The translations under genes were made by a program, and so were the position numbers. From assembly GCA_937975765.1 (NCBI GenBank), contig CALJUR010000008.1:134020-198019 (forward strand): a stretch of DNA of 64,000 nucleotides. Direction: 5' to 3'. This stretch comes from an uncultured Myxococcales bacterium. GTDB lineage: Bacteria > Myxococcota_A > UBA9042 > DTJE01. The notes under the pieces were generated by a model that saw only the letters and a list, made by a program, of their open reading frames with translations, was not told the DNA's origin and did no database searches. The number at the start of each line of letters is the position of its first letter. Position 1 is the stretch's first letter. This document shows, piece after piece, positions 1 through 8,287 of this stretch.

Positions 1-128
1 CGACCCGTCTCGTTCCGGGCATGGTCCCCCCGATTGGCTGTCGCCGGCCGGAGTCTAGACGGTCGCCGGGTGCTTTGCAACGGAAGGAGAGGGGAGGGAT
101 GCCGGGCAAGGATCCGGTGCGGCCCAGC

Positions 129-2111
129 CTATTTCATGAGGGCGGCGGCCTTCTCTTCCAGCGGGTGGCCCTTCGTGCCGTCCAGGATGTCCAGCACCAG
201 CCGGGCCTTCTGGCGAGCCTCGTCCTTCCTGCCCGCCTTGGAGGCCGCGACCGCGCTGTCGTACTGCTTCTGGGCCATGACCAGGCACTTGTCCAGGATG
301 GACCGGGCCAGGCCGTCCTCGCCCCGGTAGGACAGGGCACGCCGCGCGCTGCGGGCCGCCAGGGCGTAGTCGGCGTTCTGGATGGCGGCCGCGGCCCGGC
401 CCCGGTAGGTGTCGCCCAGCAGGGACCGGATCTCGGGCCCGTAGTGGCCGTTCACCTCCAGGTCCAGCCGCAGCGCCTGGGACAGCCCGGCCTCGGCGCG
501 GTCCAACCGCTTGCTGTCCAGCGCGCTCTTCCCGTCCGCGAAGGCCTCGGCGAACCGGTCGATCCGGTCCGCCATCTCCCTGGCCCTCGCCAGGTCGTCG
601 CCCTTCGCCCGGGCGGTCCGCAACTCCTGCGATGCCTGCCCGAAGGCGCCGCGGTCATAGGCCGCGAAGGCCTTCGGGAAGTCCAGCCTGCCCGGCCGCG
701 AGGACGCGGCGGGGGCCGGTCCGGCCGGGGAAGGCGTCGGGGAGGCCGAGGCGGCGTGCGCCGCAGCAGGCCTGGGTGCCGGGGGTTCCAGGGCGATGCC
801 CTGCGATGCCAGTTCGTCCCGCAACTTGACCACCCGCGGGTCCTCGGGGTGCTCGGTGACCAGGGCCAGGTAGGCCTGCTTCGCATCGGCCTTCTTCCCT
901 TCCTTCACCTTGGCCCGGATCCCCGAGATCCGACCGTCCAGCAGGCTGGCGTCCAGGTCCCCCAGGGCCTTCTGCGCATCGGGGTGGTAGACGCTGGAAT
1001 CCGGCACGCGCTGCAGCATGCCCCGGGCCTCGTCGGTCGCACCCTGCGCGATCCGCTCCTGGGCCGCGGCCAGCAGGGCGGCCGACTGCTTCTCCTCCTG
1101 GGCGCGGGAGGCTGCGGCCTCCAGGCCCTCCAGGTCCGGGTACGCCTCGCGCGCAGAGGCCAGCAGGCGAAGGGCCGGGTCCCACTGGCGCTGCTCGATC
1201 GCCTTCAGCGCCCGGGCCTTGAGGGCCTCGGCATCGGCCCGGGCCGTCTCCTCCCCGGAGCCGGCAGCGGGCGACGTGGGGGCCTCGCCGATCGGCAGGA
1301 TGCGCACGCCGAACACGAACTGGGCCAGCGCCAGGGCGATCAGCACCGCGGCCACGGCGCCACCGACCACGGGCCACACCGGGAACCTGCGGGTGTCCGC
1401 GGGCGGGATGTTCTCCACCTCGATCCGCGGGGCCTTCCGGGCGCGGATCTCCTCGGGGGCCGCGACGGGCTGGGCACGGCGAACCGGCGCGGGCTCGGGG
1501 CGCGACCGGGGCAGTTCCGCGGGCACCTCGACGGCGCGGGTGCACTCCTCGTCCCCCGCCGCCCCCTCGGGACCGGCGAAGGCCAGGACGGTCTGGCCGA
1601 TCGAGATCCGCATGCCCGGCAGCAGTTCGATCCCGGGCACCTTCTCGTCATTGACGCGGGTTCCGTTGCCGCTGCCCAGGTCGGTCAGGCGCCACATGCC
1701 ATCGGCGTACTCGACCTGGAAGTGCCTGCGGGACACGGTCGCGTCGTTCAGCACGATCGACGAATCCAGGGACCGCCCGACCACCTGGGGTTCGCCCGTC
1801 AGGCGGAAATCCTTGCCGCGGTCGTTGCCCTCGACCACCACCAGGTGTCCCTCGGGAATCACGGGAGCGGGCGGCTCGGCCGGCTCCTGGAAGGGGGACT
1901 CGATCATGACGGTCTTGACGGGTTCCTCGTCCTCCTCGTCTCCCCCCCGGGCCCCGGTCGGGGGAGCCACGAAGCGGGTGGACTCGGACTCGCCGTCCAG
2001 CGAGACGGAAGACGCGGGCTTGGGCGGAGGCTCGATCCGGAACTGGCCGTCATCCACGCGGGTCTTCTCGTCGAACTCCACCAGGTCATCCTGATCGTCG
2101 GTGCCGGGCAT
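129..2111 (-). CDS. FHA-domain membrane protein with TPR-like periplasmic repeats
   Basis: 660 aa. An FHA domain lies at about residues 86-180, with the GRSLDSS, SRRH and GSGNGT motifs that bind phospho-threonine. An Ala/Pro-rich linker follows, then one membrane segment at about 243-267, then a long helical region with TPR-like pairs. The FHA side should be cytoplasmic and the repeats periplasmic. The acidic N-terminus has Thr in KTRV and KTVM, which could be kinase targets (inference). I chose the ATG at 2111; an in-frame TTG at 2171 would add 20 residues of poor character. It lies 69 nt after pilP on the same strand, where pilQ usually sits, so it may be a pilus-machine accessory protein. 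No enzyme signature is seen. Confidence 0.85.
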   Translation of the reverse strand: MPGTDDQDDLVEFDEKTRVDDGQFRIEPPPKPASSVSLDGESESTRFVAPPTGARGGDEEDEEPVKTVMIESPFQEPAEPPAPVIPEGHLVVVEGNDRGKDFRLTGEPQVVGRSLDSSIVLNDATVSRRHFQVEYADGMWRLTDLGSGNGTRVNDEKVPGIELLPGMRISIGQTVLAFAGPEGAAGDEECTRAVEVPAELPRSRPEPAPVRRAQPVAAPEEIRARKAPRIEVENIPPADTRRFPVWPVVGGAVAAVLIALALAQFVFGVRILPIGEAPTSPAAGSGEETARADAEALKARALKAIEQRQWDPALRLLASAREAYPDLEGLEAAASRAQEEKQSAALLAAAQERIAQGATDEARGMLQRVPDSSVYHPDAQKALGDLDASLLDGRISGIRAKVKEGKKADAKQAYLALVTEHPEDPRVVKLRDELASQGIALEPPAPRPAAAHAASASPTPSPAGPAPAASSRPGRLDFPKAFAAYDRGAFGQASQELRTARAKGDDLARAREMADRIDRFAEAFADGKSALDSKRLDRAEAGLSQALRLDLEVNGHYGPEIRSLLGDTYRGRAAAAIQNADYALAARSARRALSYRGEDGLARSILDKCLVMAQKQYDSAVAASKAGRKDEARQKARLVLDILDGTKGHPLEEKAAALMK

Positions 2112-2180
2112 GGCGGAGGAACTCCCGTTGGGACGGCGACATTCTACGACAGGATGCGGGGGAAGGGGCAAGGAGGCGGG

Positions 2181-2744
2181 TCAGAATTCCTGGACGGCCT
2201 GCAGTTCGCGCTCCATGTCCTCGATGCCCGACTCCAGCGCCTTCACGATGACCGGATGGCCGGGCTCCTCGATGCGCATCTCGGTCGCGGAGATGGACGC
2301 GACCTTGCCGCTGCGGTTGCCCATCTTCGTGCCGACCTGGACGATGTACGACTTGCCCTGGGGGTCGGTCAGCATGGCCTTCGCCTGCGCCGTGCCGCTC
2401 ATGATCAGGACCAGCTTGTAGGAATCGGCGTCGTAGTACTCGAGGGGGGTCTTCGGTTCCTCCTCGGCGGTCGAGGGTTCCTCCTCGATCTCCACCATCG
2501 GGGCGAACTGCGCCAGGTTGGCCTTGAAGACGTTGACGTCGGCCTCGGCGGGGCGCTTCAGGTATTCCTTGAAGTACGGCTTGAGGATCGCTGCCTTGGG
2601 ATTGCCCTGGGCCGGCGCGACCGGGGGAGGTTCCGCGGGCGCCCTGTTCTGCTGCAGGGCGTTCTTGTCCGTGGAATAGATGTCCTTGGGGACGCCGCAC
2701 GCGACGGCGACCAGAAGAACGGACGCAGCGAGGACGATGCGCAT
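2181..2744 (-). CDS. pilP: Type IV pilus assembly lipoprotein PilP
   Basis: 187 aa, close to the family size. The N-terminal signal ends in a lipobox (AVACG), so this is an inner-membrane-anchored lipoprotein. The linker is acidic and disordered and the C-terminal half is a small beta domain (KAMLTDPQGKSY), as in PilP, which links the PilMNO inner-membrane platform to the PilQ secretin. The start lies 2 nt past the pilO stop, so translation is probably coupled. Assignment rests on order (pilM-N-O-P), size, lipobox and C-terminal fold. Its usual partner PilQ is not found downstream in this window. Confidence 0.88.
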   Translation of the reverse strand: MRIVLAASVLLVAVACGVPKDIYSTDKNALQQNRAPAEPPPVAPAQGNPKAAILKPYFKEYLKRPAEADVNVFKANLAQFAPMVEIEEEPSTAEEEPKTPLEYYDADSYKLVLIMSGTAQAKAMLTDPQGKSYIVQVGTKMGNRSGKVASISATEMRIEEPGHPVIVKALESGIEDMERELQAVQEF

Positions 2745-2746
2745 CG

Positions 2747-3484
2747 CTACTTGCCTCCGCCGGGCGAACCGGGAGCGCCGGCCTGTCCTGCCGGAGCGGT
2801 CCCGGTATAGACATAGGCCAGCGCCGTCATCTCGGTCTTCAGGACGGTGCGCTTGGAGGTCTCCTCGAACAGGAGGACCGTCTTCGCGTACTTCTCGTTC
2901 GGGGTCAGCCCGCGCGCCTTCTCGCGATCGGAAAGGATGCGCAGGAGGCCGACGTCGCCGGCGGTGGAGGACAACTGCCCGGCCGGGACGGGTTCCATCG
3001 CGAGGTTCTTGGCATTGATCAGGCGCTTGCTGGGCTGGGCCAGGGACTGAAGGAACGAGACCACCTGGGAGTAGGTGCCCACCAGTTCGAGATTGAAGGG
3101 GATCCCGCGGTAGCCGTCGCCTTCCTCCTTCTTCTTGGAAGGCTCGAAGCGCGAGACGATCAGGCCGGAGGCGTCGGCATCGACCTTGATCGAGGTGATC
3201 AGGTCGGGCAGTTCCTCCTCGCGGGGGAGCATCTTCGCATACTCGGCACGCTTGCGAACGGCATCGGCCTTCTCCTGGTCCAGGCGCTGCCGGAAATCGG
3301 CCGAGTCATACTCCTTCAACTGCGCGTATTCGGCCATCAAGGCCTTGTATTTCTTGGCCTGGGACGAGATCCCGTCGCTGATCGGGGACAGCAGCAGGTA
3401 GTAGGCGCCGCCGCCCAGGACCGCCAGGACGGCACCCACGATCAGGATGCGCTGCGGCAGAGGGAGTTCGAGGAACCTGTCCAT
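2747..3484 (-). CDS. pilO: Type IV pilus inner-membrane protein PilO
   Basis: 245 aa. A short cytoplasmic start is followed by one membrane helix at about residues 12-32, a Lys/Glu-rich coiled coil at about 40-95, and a periplasmic ferredoxin-like domain containing the stretch around FNLELVGTYSQVVSFL that is typical of PilO. PilO pairs with PilN and supports PilP in the alignment complex of the pilus. It begins 3 nt after the pilN stop and ends 2 nt before pilP, so the genes are clearly one operon. The C-terminal tail is a short Gly/Pro-rich extension. Confidence 0.9.
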   Translation of the reverse strand: MDRFLELPLPQRILIVGAVLAVLGGGAYYLLLSPISDGISSQAKKYKALMAEYAQLKEYDSADFRQRLDQEKADAVRKRAEYAKMLPREEELPDLITSIKVDADASGLIVSRFEPSKKKEEGDGYRGIPFNLELVGTYSQVVSFLQSLAQPSKRLINAKNLAMEPVPAGQLSSTAGDVGLLRILSDREKARGLTPNEKYAKTVLLFEETSKRTVLKTEMTALAYVYTGTAPAGQAGAPGSPGGGK

Positions 3485-3487
3485 CCG

Positions 3488-4312
3488 TCACCTCCCGGAG
3501 GCCAGCGCGCCGGGTGCGGCGGCCAGCGGGTTCGGGTCCAGGGATGCTGCCGGGGCTCCGGGACCGGAGGAAGCGGGAGCGCCGGGACCGCCGGAGGCGG
3601 GGGCTCCGGGACCGCCGGGGGGAGCGCCGGGGGCGGAGGGCGTCGAGGGAGTCGCGGCGGGCTTGGCCTCGGGATCGATCGCGGCGAGGTACGAGAAACT
3701 CGCCGTCGCGGTGAACTCGACGAAGCGGATGCCCAGGTCCGCGTGGACGCGACGGCTCTGGAGGCCCGGCTCGATGCCCGAGAAGAAGTCCGAGGACTCC
3801 ATCCGGCGATAGAACTCGGCCACGTCCTCGTGGTCCAGCGCCTGGCCCTCGAACGTGATCATCTGGTCCTTCTGCTTCACGCTCTTGAACCACACCCGCC
3901 GTGGATCCCACTTCGGGTTCCAGCCCGCCAGTTCCTGGGCCTTGGCCTCGTCGCGACCGGAAAGGGTGTCCTCCAGGGGCGTCAGGGCATAGGACAGATA
4001 CTGCAACAGCATGGGCGGGCCGATCTGGGCCGCGCGCAGGGTCTGGAAGACCTGGCTCTGGCGGTCCAGGTCCGCCTTCTCGGCCTGCCACTGCTCCCAG
4101 GAGATCTTCACCCGCTTCAGGTCGTCGATCTTGGCCGACGCCTCGCGGGTCCGCCGGGTGGCATCGGCCAGTTCGGTAGACATCTTCTGGTGCCAGAGGA
4201 ACAGGAACAGGACCTCCGCCAGCAGCAGCCCCGCGAAGACGAGGACCTGCTTGCGGGACGCGACGATCGGCTTCGGCTTGGCCTTGAGGCCGAGTAGGTT
4301 GATCCGAATCAT
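3488..4312 (-). CDS. pilN: Type IV pilus inner-membrane protein PilN
   Basis: 274 aa. The first residues, MIRINLLG, match the conserved N-terminal PilN peptide that docks into PilM. A single membrane helix at about residues 22-42 is followed by a coiled coil and a periplasmic ferredoxin-like domain. The start overlaps the pilM stop in an ATGA (4309-4312), which fixes both ends. The last roughly 55 residues form a collagen-like Gly/Ala/Pro tail with repeated GPGAP units, not usual for PilN; it is probably disordered and may tether partners or the peptidoglycan (inference). Confidence 0.9.
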   Translation of the reverse strand: MIRINLLGLKAKPKPIVASRKQVLVFAGLLLAEVLFLFLWHQKMSTELADATRRTREASAKIDDLKRVKISWEQWQAEKADLDRQSQVFQTLRAAQIGPPMLLQYLSYALTPLEDTLSGRDEAKAQELAGWNPKWDPRRVWFKSVKQKDQMITFEGQALDHEDVAEFYRRMESSDFFSGIEPGLQSRRVHADLGIRFVEFTATASFSYLAAIDPEAKPAATPSTPSAPGAPPGGPGAPASGGPGAPASSGPGAPAASLDPNPLAAAPGALASGR

Positions 4313-5379
4313 GCCGCATCCCCCGGTCGGCGGAGCCCGAGGCCGACGGCGACGCCCGCGACCGGGGCCGCCCGCTGCAGCAGGTCGATGTCGAACTTCC
4401 GGGCATCGACGGAAATGTTCCTGAACGGGTTCACCAGTTCGACGGGGACCTCCATCCGGCGTTCCAGCGCGCGGATGAGGGCCGGCAACTGGGCGGAGCC
4501 GCCGGTCAGGAAGATCCTCTGGATGTCGGCCTTGACCGACGTCGCCACGAAGAAGTCCAGCGACCGCTGGACCTCGGTGACCATCGAGTCGCAGGCGCGA
4601 TCCGCGATCTTGTTGACCTCGCGCGCGATGGTCGAGGAGGAGAGGCTGGACTCGGCGCCGGTCTTGAACGCCTCGGCCTCCTCGTGGGAGACGTTGAAGT
4701 GGCGCTGGATCTCCGACGTCAGCATCGTGCCACCCACCCCGATGTCGCGGGTGAAGGCCACGGTGCCGCCCGACAGGACGCCGACGTTGATCGAGTTCGC
4801 GCCGACGTTCAGCAGGGCCAGCGTCTGGTCCGCCGGGATCATGTAGTTGACCTCGAACATGTTGATCGCGGCGAAGATCGCGACATCGACCACGGAGGGC
4901 TTGAGACCGGCCTCGACCGCGACCGACACGTACTCGTTGACGACCTCCTTCTTGGCCGCGACCATCAGGACGTCCATCTGCCCCTGGCCCGCGCGCGGGT
5001 TCAGAATCTGGGCGTCGACGTTCACGTCCTTGATGTCGAACGGGATGTACTGTTCGGCTTCCCAGAGGATGGATTCGTTCAGTTCGGAGCGGGTCATCTC
5101 GGGCAGGGACAGTCGCTTGATGATCAGCGAGTTGCCGGAGATGGCCAGCGCGCAGGGGGCGGACTTGATCCCCGCCTCCTTCATGAGTTCTCGCAGCCGT
5201 TCGATGACGACCGCAAAGTTCATGATGCGCCCTTCGACGATGGCGTCCGGGGGGAGGTGACCCAGGCTGAAGGCCACCAGTTCCCACGAACCCTTCGCCT
5301 GCTGCAGTCGCACCAGCTTGATCGAGGACGAACCGATGTCGACCCCGACGAGGGAGGAACGTCCGCCAAGCAAGGCCAT
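4309..5379 (-). CDS. pilM: Type IV pilus assembly ATPase-fold protein PilM
   Basis: 356 aa. Actin-like fold of the PilM/FtsA/MreB group. The phosphate-1 loop is VGVDIGSSSIKLV, a second nucleotide loop is in LLNVGANSINVGV, and the adenosine motif is in IFLTGGSAQLPAL. PilM is cytoplasmic and binds the PilN N-terminus, linking the cytoplasmic pilus motors to the PilN-PilO-PilP alignment complex. It is the first gene of the operon, with a promoter candidate about 30-55 nt upstream. The Shine-Dalgarno is weak, and the predicted leader is only about 20 nt. Confidence 0.92.
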   Translation of the reverse strand: MALLGGRSSLVGVDIGSSSIKLVRLQQAKGSWELVAFSLGHLPPDAIVEGRIMNFAVVIERLRELMKEAGIKSAPCALAISGNSLIIKRLSLPEMTRSELNESILWEAEQYIPFDIKDVNVDAQILNPRAGQGQMDVLMVAAKKEVVNEYVSVAVEAGLKPSVVDVAIFAAINMFEVNYMIPADQTLALLNVGANSINVGVLSGGTVAFTRDIGVGGTMLTSEIQRHFNVSHEEAEAFKTGAESSLSSSTIAREVNKIADRACDSMVTEVQRSLDFFVATSVKADIQRIFLTGGSAQLPALIRALERRMEVPVELVNPFRNISVDARKFDIDLLQRAAPVAGVAVGLGLRRPGDAA

Positions 5380-5405
5380 TCGAACGTCCAGTTTCGGCCG
5401 TGGTC

Positions 5406-5434
5406 ATGTTCGCATCCAGGTTCGGACGTGTCAA
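5406..5434 (-). promoter_or_regulatory. Predicted sigma-70 type promoter of the pil operon
   Basis: On the minus strand TTGACA (5434-5429) is separated by 17 nt from GAACAT (5411-5406). The start would fall near 5399, about 20 nt before the pilM ATG. The -35 is perfect and the -10 is weak (A, A and T match). It lies in the 220-nt divergent gap between pilM and the lipoprotein gene; the rest of that gap shows no gene. Confidence 0.5.
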
Positions 5435-5599
5435 GAAAAGTGCCGCGGGACAAGGGGAAGAGGATCGACCGCCCGGGAAGGCCTCGCGACCCATGGGGGG
5501 GCGGGGAGGGCAGCGAGCGCATGTTTCGGTTCATGCGGATCCGGAGGTTATGGTAGAGTAGTTCCCGCCTGTTCCAGGGAACCGCCACGGAGGTTCGAT

Positions 5600-8125
5600 A
5601 TGCGTCGAAACGTCGGTAGATCCTTCCGTTCCGCCTGGGTCGTCGCGTGCGTTCTCGCCTTGGCGGCCTGCGGCGGCAGCAAGAAGGACGACCTTGGGGA
5701 ACCCGAGGACGGGGACGAGGGGGATGCCCTCGAAGAGACGGCTCCCGAGGTCGCTCCCGACGGGGTCGCCGACGGCCAGGAAGAGGTCCCGCTGGAGGAG
5801 GCCTCGGACGCGCCCGGGGATGCGGAGGTCGTCTACACCTGCCTGAAGGACAAGGACTGCGAGAACGCGAACCTCGGGACCGGCGAGGCATGCAGGACGA
5901 AGAAGGTCTGCAAGAAGCCCGAGAACGTCTGCGTGCTGACGTGGGAGGACTCCTGCTGCCGCGAGGCGGTGATCCTCGACCAGGGGTTCGAGAACGGCCT
6001 GGACGGATGGACGATCACCGGCCTGGCGGGCAACGGCCCCGTCGGCTGGTCGATCTCCGGCCACCGGAAGGCGCTGGGAGCGAACAGCCTCTACTTCGGC
6101 GATCCGCAGTGCCGCACGTACTACAACGGACAGTTGGGCGAGGACTGCCGGCCGGTCGAGGGATCGGCGAAACAGGCGACCCTCGTGGGCGGGGCCGCGA
6201 CCTCCCCGGTCTTCTTCCTGCCCCCGCTGGACCGTCAGAAGACGGCCTTCTGGGTCTCGTTCAACGTGTGGCTGCAGACCGAGCCCGTCCAGGAAGGCGT
6301 GACCACCCAGCCCGACCTGCTGCGGTTGCAGGTGATCACGGATTCCGTCGGCGAGGGGGACGACTACCCGACGGTCTTCACGGCGGCCACCCTCGACCGG
6401 AACACCTCTGGGCATTTCGTGCACGTCGTCGGGGACCTGTCCGAGTTCACGAACCAGACCATCGCGCTTCGCCTGGCCTTCGACAGTTTCGACGGCAACA
6501 GCAACTTCTTCGAGGGCGTCTACGTGGACGACTTCAAGGTCGCCACGGGCTGCGTCGGCGAGGCCCACCCGCCCTGCGAAACCGCGGCATCGAGCCCCTG
6601 CGGCAGCGACGGCGAGGCGTGCACGGACGACTTGTGCCTGGGGTTCACGAACCTCTCGGGCTTCGGCGTCTGCGAGCACGCGATCATCACCGCCTGCGCC
6701 CAGCCGGAATGCACCCAGGCCACCGTCGCGACGGACTGCCCGGTCACGGGGGTGTGCGACCGGCCGACCTGCACGGACGGCCTGTGCGGGTTCGAGACGC
6801 TGCCGCCGGAGCAGTGCTGCAACCGCGACTCGCTGCTGGTCGCCGGCTTCGACACCGGCCTGGACGACTTCACCGTCTGGACCTACCAGGGCGACTCCCC
6901 CGTGCACTGGCAGTCGTCCCCCTGGCGGTCCGTCTCGGGCGGCGGCTCGCTGTACTACGGCGACGGCGCGTCGCGCACCTTCGTCAGCGCGGACTACGTG
7001 TTCGGCGAGGCCACCAGCCCGGTCGTCGAGGTCCCGGCGACGGGCTACTCGTTCCTGTCGTTCCAGCTTTTCCTGGCCACCGAGTTCGACGATTTCGTGG
7101 GCGAGTACTACAACCCGCTGGAGGCCGACCTGTTCACGGTCCACGTCGTGGAGGATATCGGCAGCGCGCAGGACCCCCTCTGGACGAAACTGAAACTGAC
7201 TCCGGTGTGGACCTCGCACGCGGTTCGCGGCACGACCCTGCAGCAGTTCGTGCCGGTCGGAGTGGACCTGACCCGGTGGGCCGGCAAGAAGATCCGGATC
7301 CTCCTGCGGTTCGACCCCTCGGACACCGAGAAGAACAACTACGAAGGGGTGTACGTGGACGACCTGTCCATCCAGCACGACCCCTGCGTGCGCCGCAATT
7401 GCAGCAGCGCCGACGACTGCTTCGTGGACGGGGTCTGCAAGACCGGCACCTGCCAGGATCAGGTGTGCGACGTGACGACCGTGGGCCCGCAGGGCTGCTG
7501 CTCGGTGCAGACCGAGTGCGACGACGGCAACGGGTGCACCGTGGACGGCTGCCTGCAGAACGCGTGCGTCCACGACCCGATCGAGAAGCCCGGCTGCTGC
7601 ATCCCCGCGACGCTCTACGAGGAGCATTTCGACGCCGCGACCACGCTGCCGGGTTTCGCGGTGGCCGACCTGTCCACGCCCGGCGTCGGCGGTGCCCACG
7701 TCGGGTGGGAGCGGGTCGACTGGAACTCCAGGTCCGACCCCGGGTCGATGCACTTCGGCAACGACGTCGACTACGACAACGGGGGCGTCGCGAAGGGAAC
7801 GGCCACGACGTCCGCGATCGTCCTGCCCTCGGTCGGCACCTTCGGCGCGACCTTCCAGCTCTTCCTGAACATCGAGCCGAACGCCGAGCGCGACCTCTTC
7901 AAGGTCGAGGTGGTGGACGGCGCGACGGCCACCCAGGTGTTCGCGAAGACGGCGGTCTCGGGCGAACACTACAGCACCTGGTACTCCGTCCCGGTGATCG
8001 ACCTCACGGCCTTCCGCGGCAAGGCGATCCAGTTGCGCTTCACGTTCGACAGCGTCGACTCCCAGCAGAACACGGGGACGGGCGTCTTCATCGACGACCT
8101 GATGGTCCTGAAGACCTGCCTGTAG
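5600..8125 (+). CDS. Lipoprotein with three tandem MAM/jelly-roll-like domains and Cys-rich linkers
   Basis: 841 aa. ATG 5600 has GGAGG 6 nt upstream. The signal ends in a lipobox (LALAACG) and is followed by an acidic Asp/Glu-rich stalk to about residue 80, so the protein is likely surface or outer-membrane anchored. Three homologous domains follow at about residues 119-317, 407-595 and 665-841. Each opens with a CC pair and an F-D/E-x-G-L-D-type strand, includes a W-x-x and SLYFGD-type motif, and closes with GVYVDD or GVFIDD. Cysteine-rich segments resembling disulfide-knotted linkers separate them. The domains resemble carbohydrate- or protein-binding beta sandwiches. I see no catalytic residues, and the ligand is unknown. 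Overlapping longer reading frames on either strand are high-GC shadows. Confidence 0.85.
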   Translation: MRRNVGRSFRSAWVVACVLALAACGGSKKDDLGEPEDGDEGDALEETAPEVAPDGVADGQEEVPLEEASDAPGDAEVVYTCLKDKDCENANLGTGEACRTKKVCKKPENVCVLTWEDSCCREAVILDQGFENGLDGWTITGLAGNGPVGWSISGHRKALGANSLYFGDPQCRTYYNGQLGEDCRPVEGSAKQATLVGGAATSPVFFLPPLDRQKTAFWVSFNVWLQTEPVQEGVTTQPDLLRLQVITDSVGEGDDYPTVFTAATLDRNTSGHFVHVVGDLSEFTNQTIALRLAFDSFDGNSNFFEGVYVDDFKVATGCVGEAHPPCETAASSPCGSDGEACTDDLCLGFTNLSGFGVCEHAIITACAQPECTQATVATDCPVTGVCDRPTCTDGLCGFETLPPEQCCNRDSLLVAGFDTGLDDFTVWTYQGDSPVHWQSSPWRSVSGGGSLYYGDGASRTFVSADYVFGEATSPVVEVPATGYSFLSFQLFLATEFDDFVGEYYNPLEADLFTVHVVEDIGSAQDPLWTKLKLTPVWTSHAVRGTTLQQFVPVGVDLTRWAGKKIRILLRFDPSDTEKNNYEGVYVDDLSIQHDPCVRRNCSSADDCFVDGVCKTGTCQDQVCDVTTVGPQGCCSVQTECDDGNGCTVDGCLQNACVHDPIEKPGCCIPATLYEEHFDAATTLPGFAVADLSTPGVGGAHVGWERVDWNSRSDPGSMHFGNDVDYDNGGVAKGTATTSAIVLPSVGTFGATFQLFLNIEPNAERDLFKVEVVDGATATQVFAKTAVSGEHYSTWYSVPVIDLTAFRGKAIQLRFTFDSVDSQQNTGTGVFIDDLMVLKTCL

Positions 8126-8132
8126 CACCCTG

Positions 8133-8152
8133 CCGGCGGATCGGCCCGCCGG
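8133..8152 (+). terminator. GC-rich hairpin after the lipoprotein gene
   Basis: CCGGCGG (8133-8139) and CCGCCGG (8146-8152) form a 7-bp stem with a 6-nt loop, 8 nt after the stop codon. No T-run follows, so it may protect the 3' end or act only weakly as a terminator. Confidence 0.3.
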
Positions 8153-8196
8153 TCCGGGGAAAGGCCCGCGGGAGCGCCTCGCGGCCTGCATTCCGG

Positions 8197-8226
8197 TTGA
8201 CTTCCCCCTCCGTCCTGTCCTATCCT
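8197..8226 (+). promoter_or_regulatory. Predicted promoter of the kelch/PEGA pair
   Basis: TTGACT (8197-8202), an 18-nt spacer, TATCCT (8221-8226). The start would be near 8233, leaving a leader of about 55 nt to the ATG at 8288. The hexamers resemble others in this window. Confidence 0.5.
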
Positions 8227-8287
8227 CCCGTCAACAATGGTCCTTTGTCGGTTCGCCCTTGGGCAGATCACCGGGAGACCACGGAGC

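Noticed and set aside
1..128. Gene or terminator at the left edge
   Set aside because: A GGAGGG-ATG at about 93-101 opens only the shadow frame; no hairpin with T-run is seen.
21..2810. A 929-codon plus-strand frame opposite the FHA gene
   Set aside because: Low-complexity Arg/Gly/Leu product without domains; the minus strand has clear FHA and PilP motifs. A high-GC shadow.
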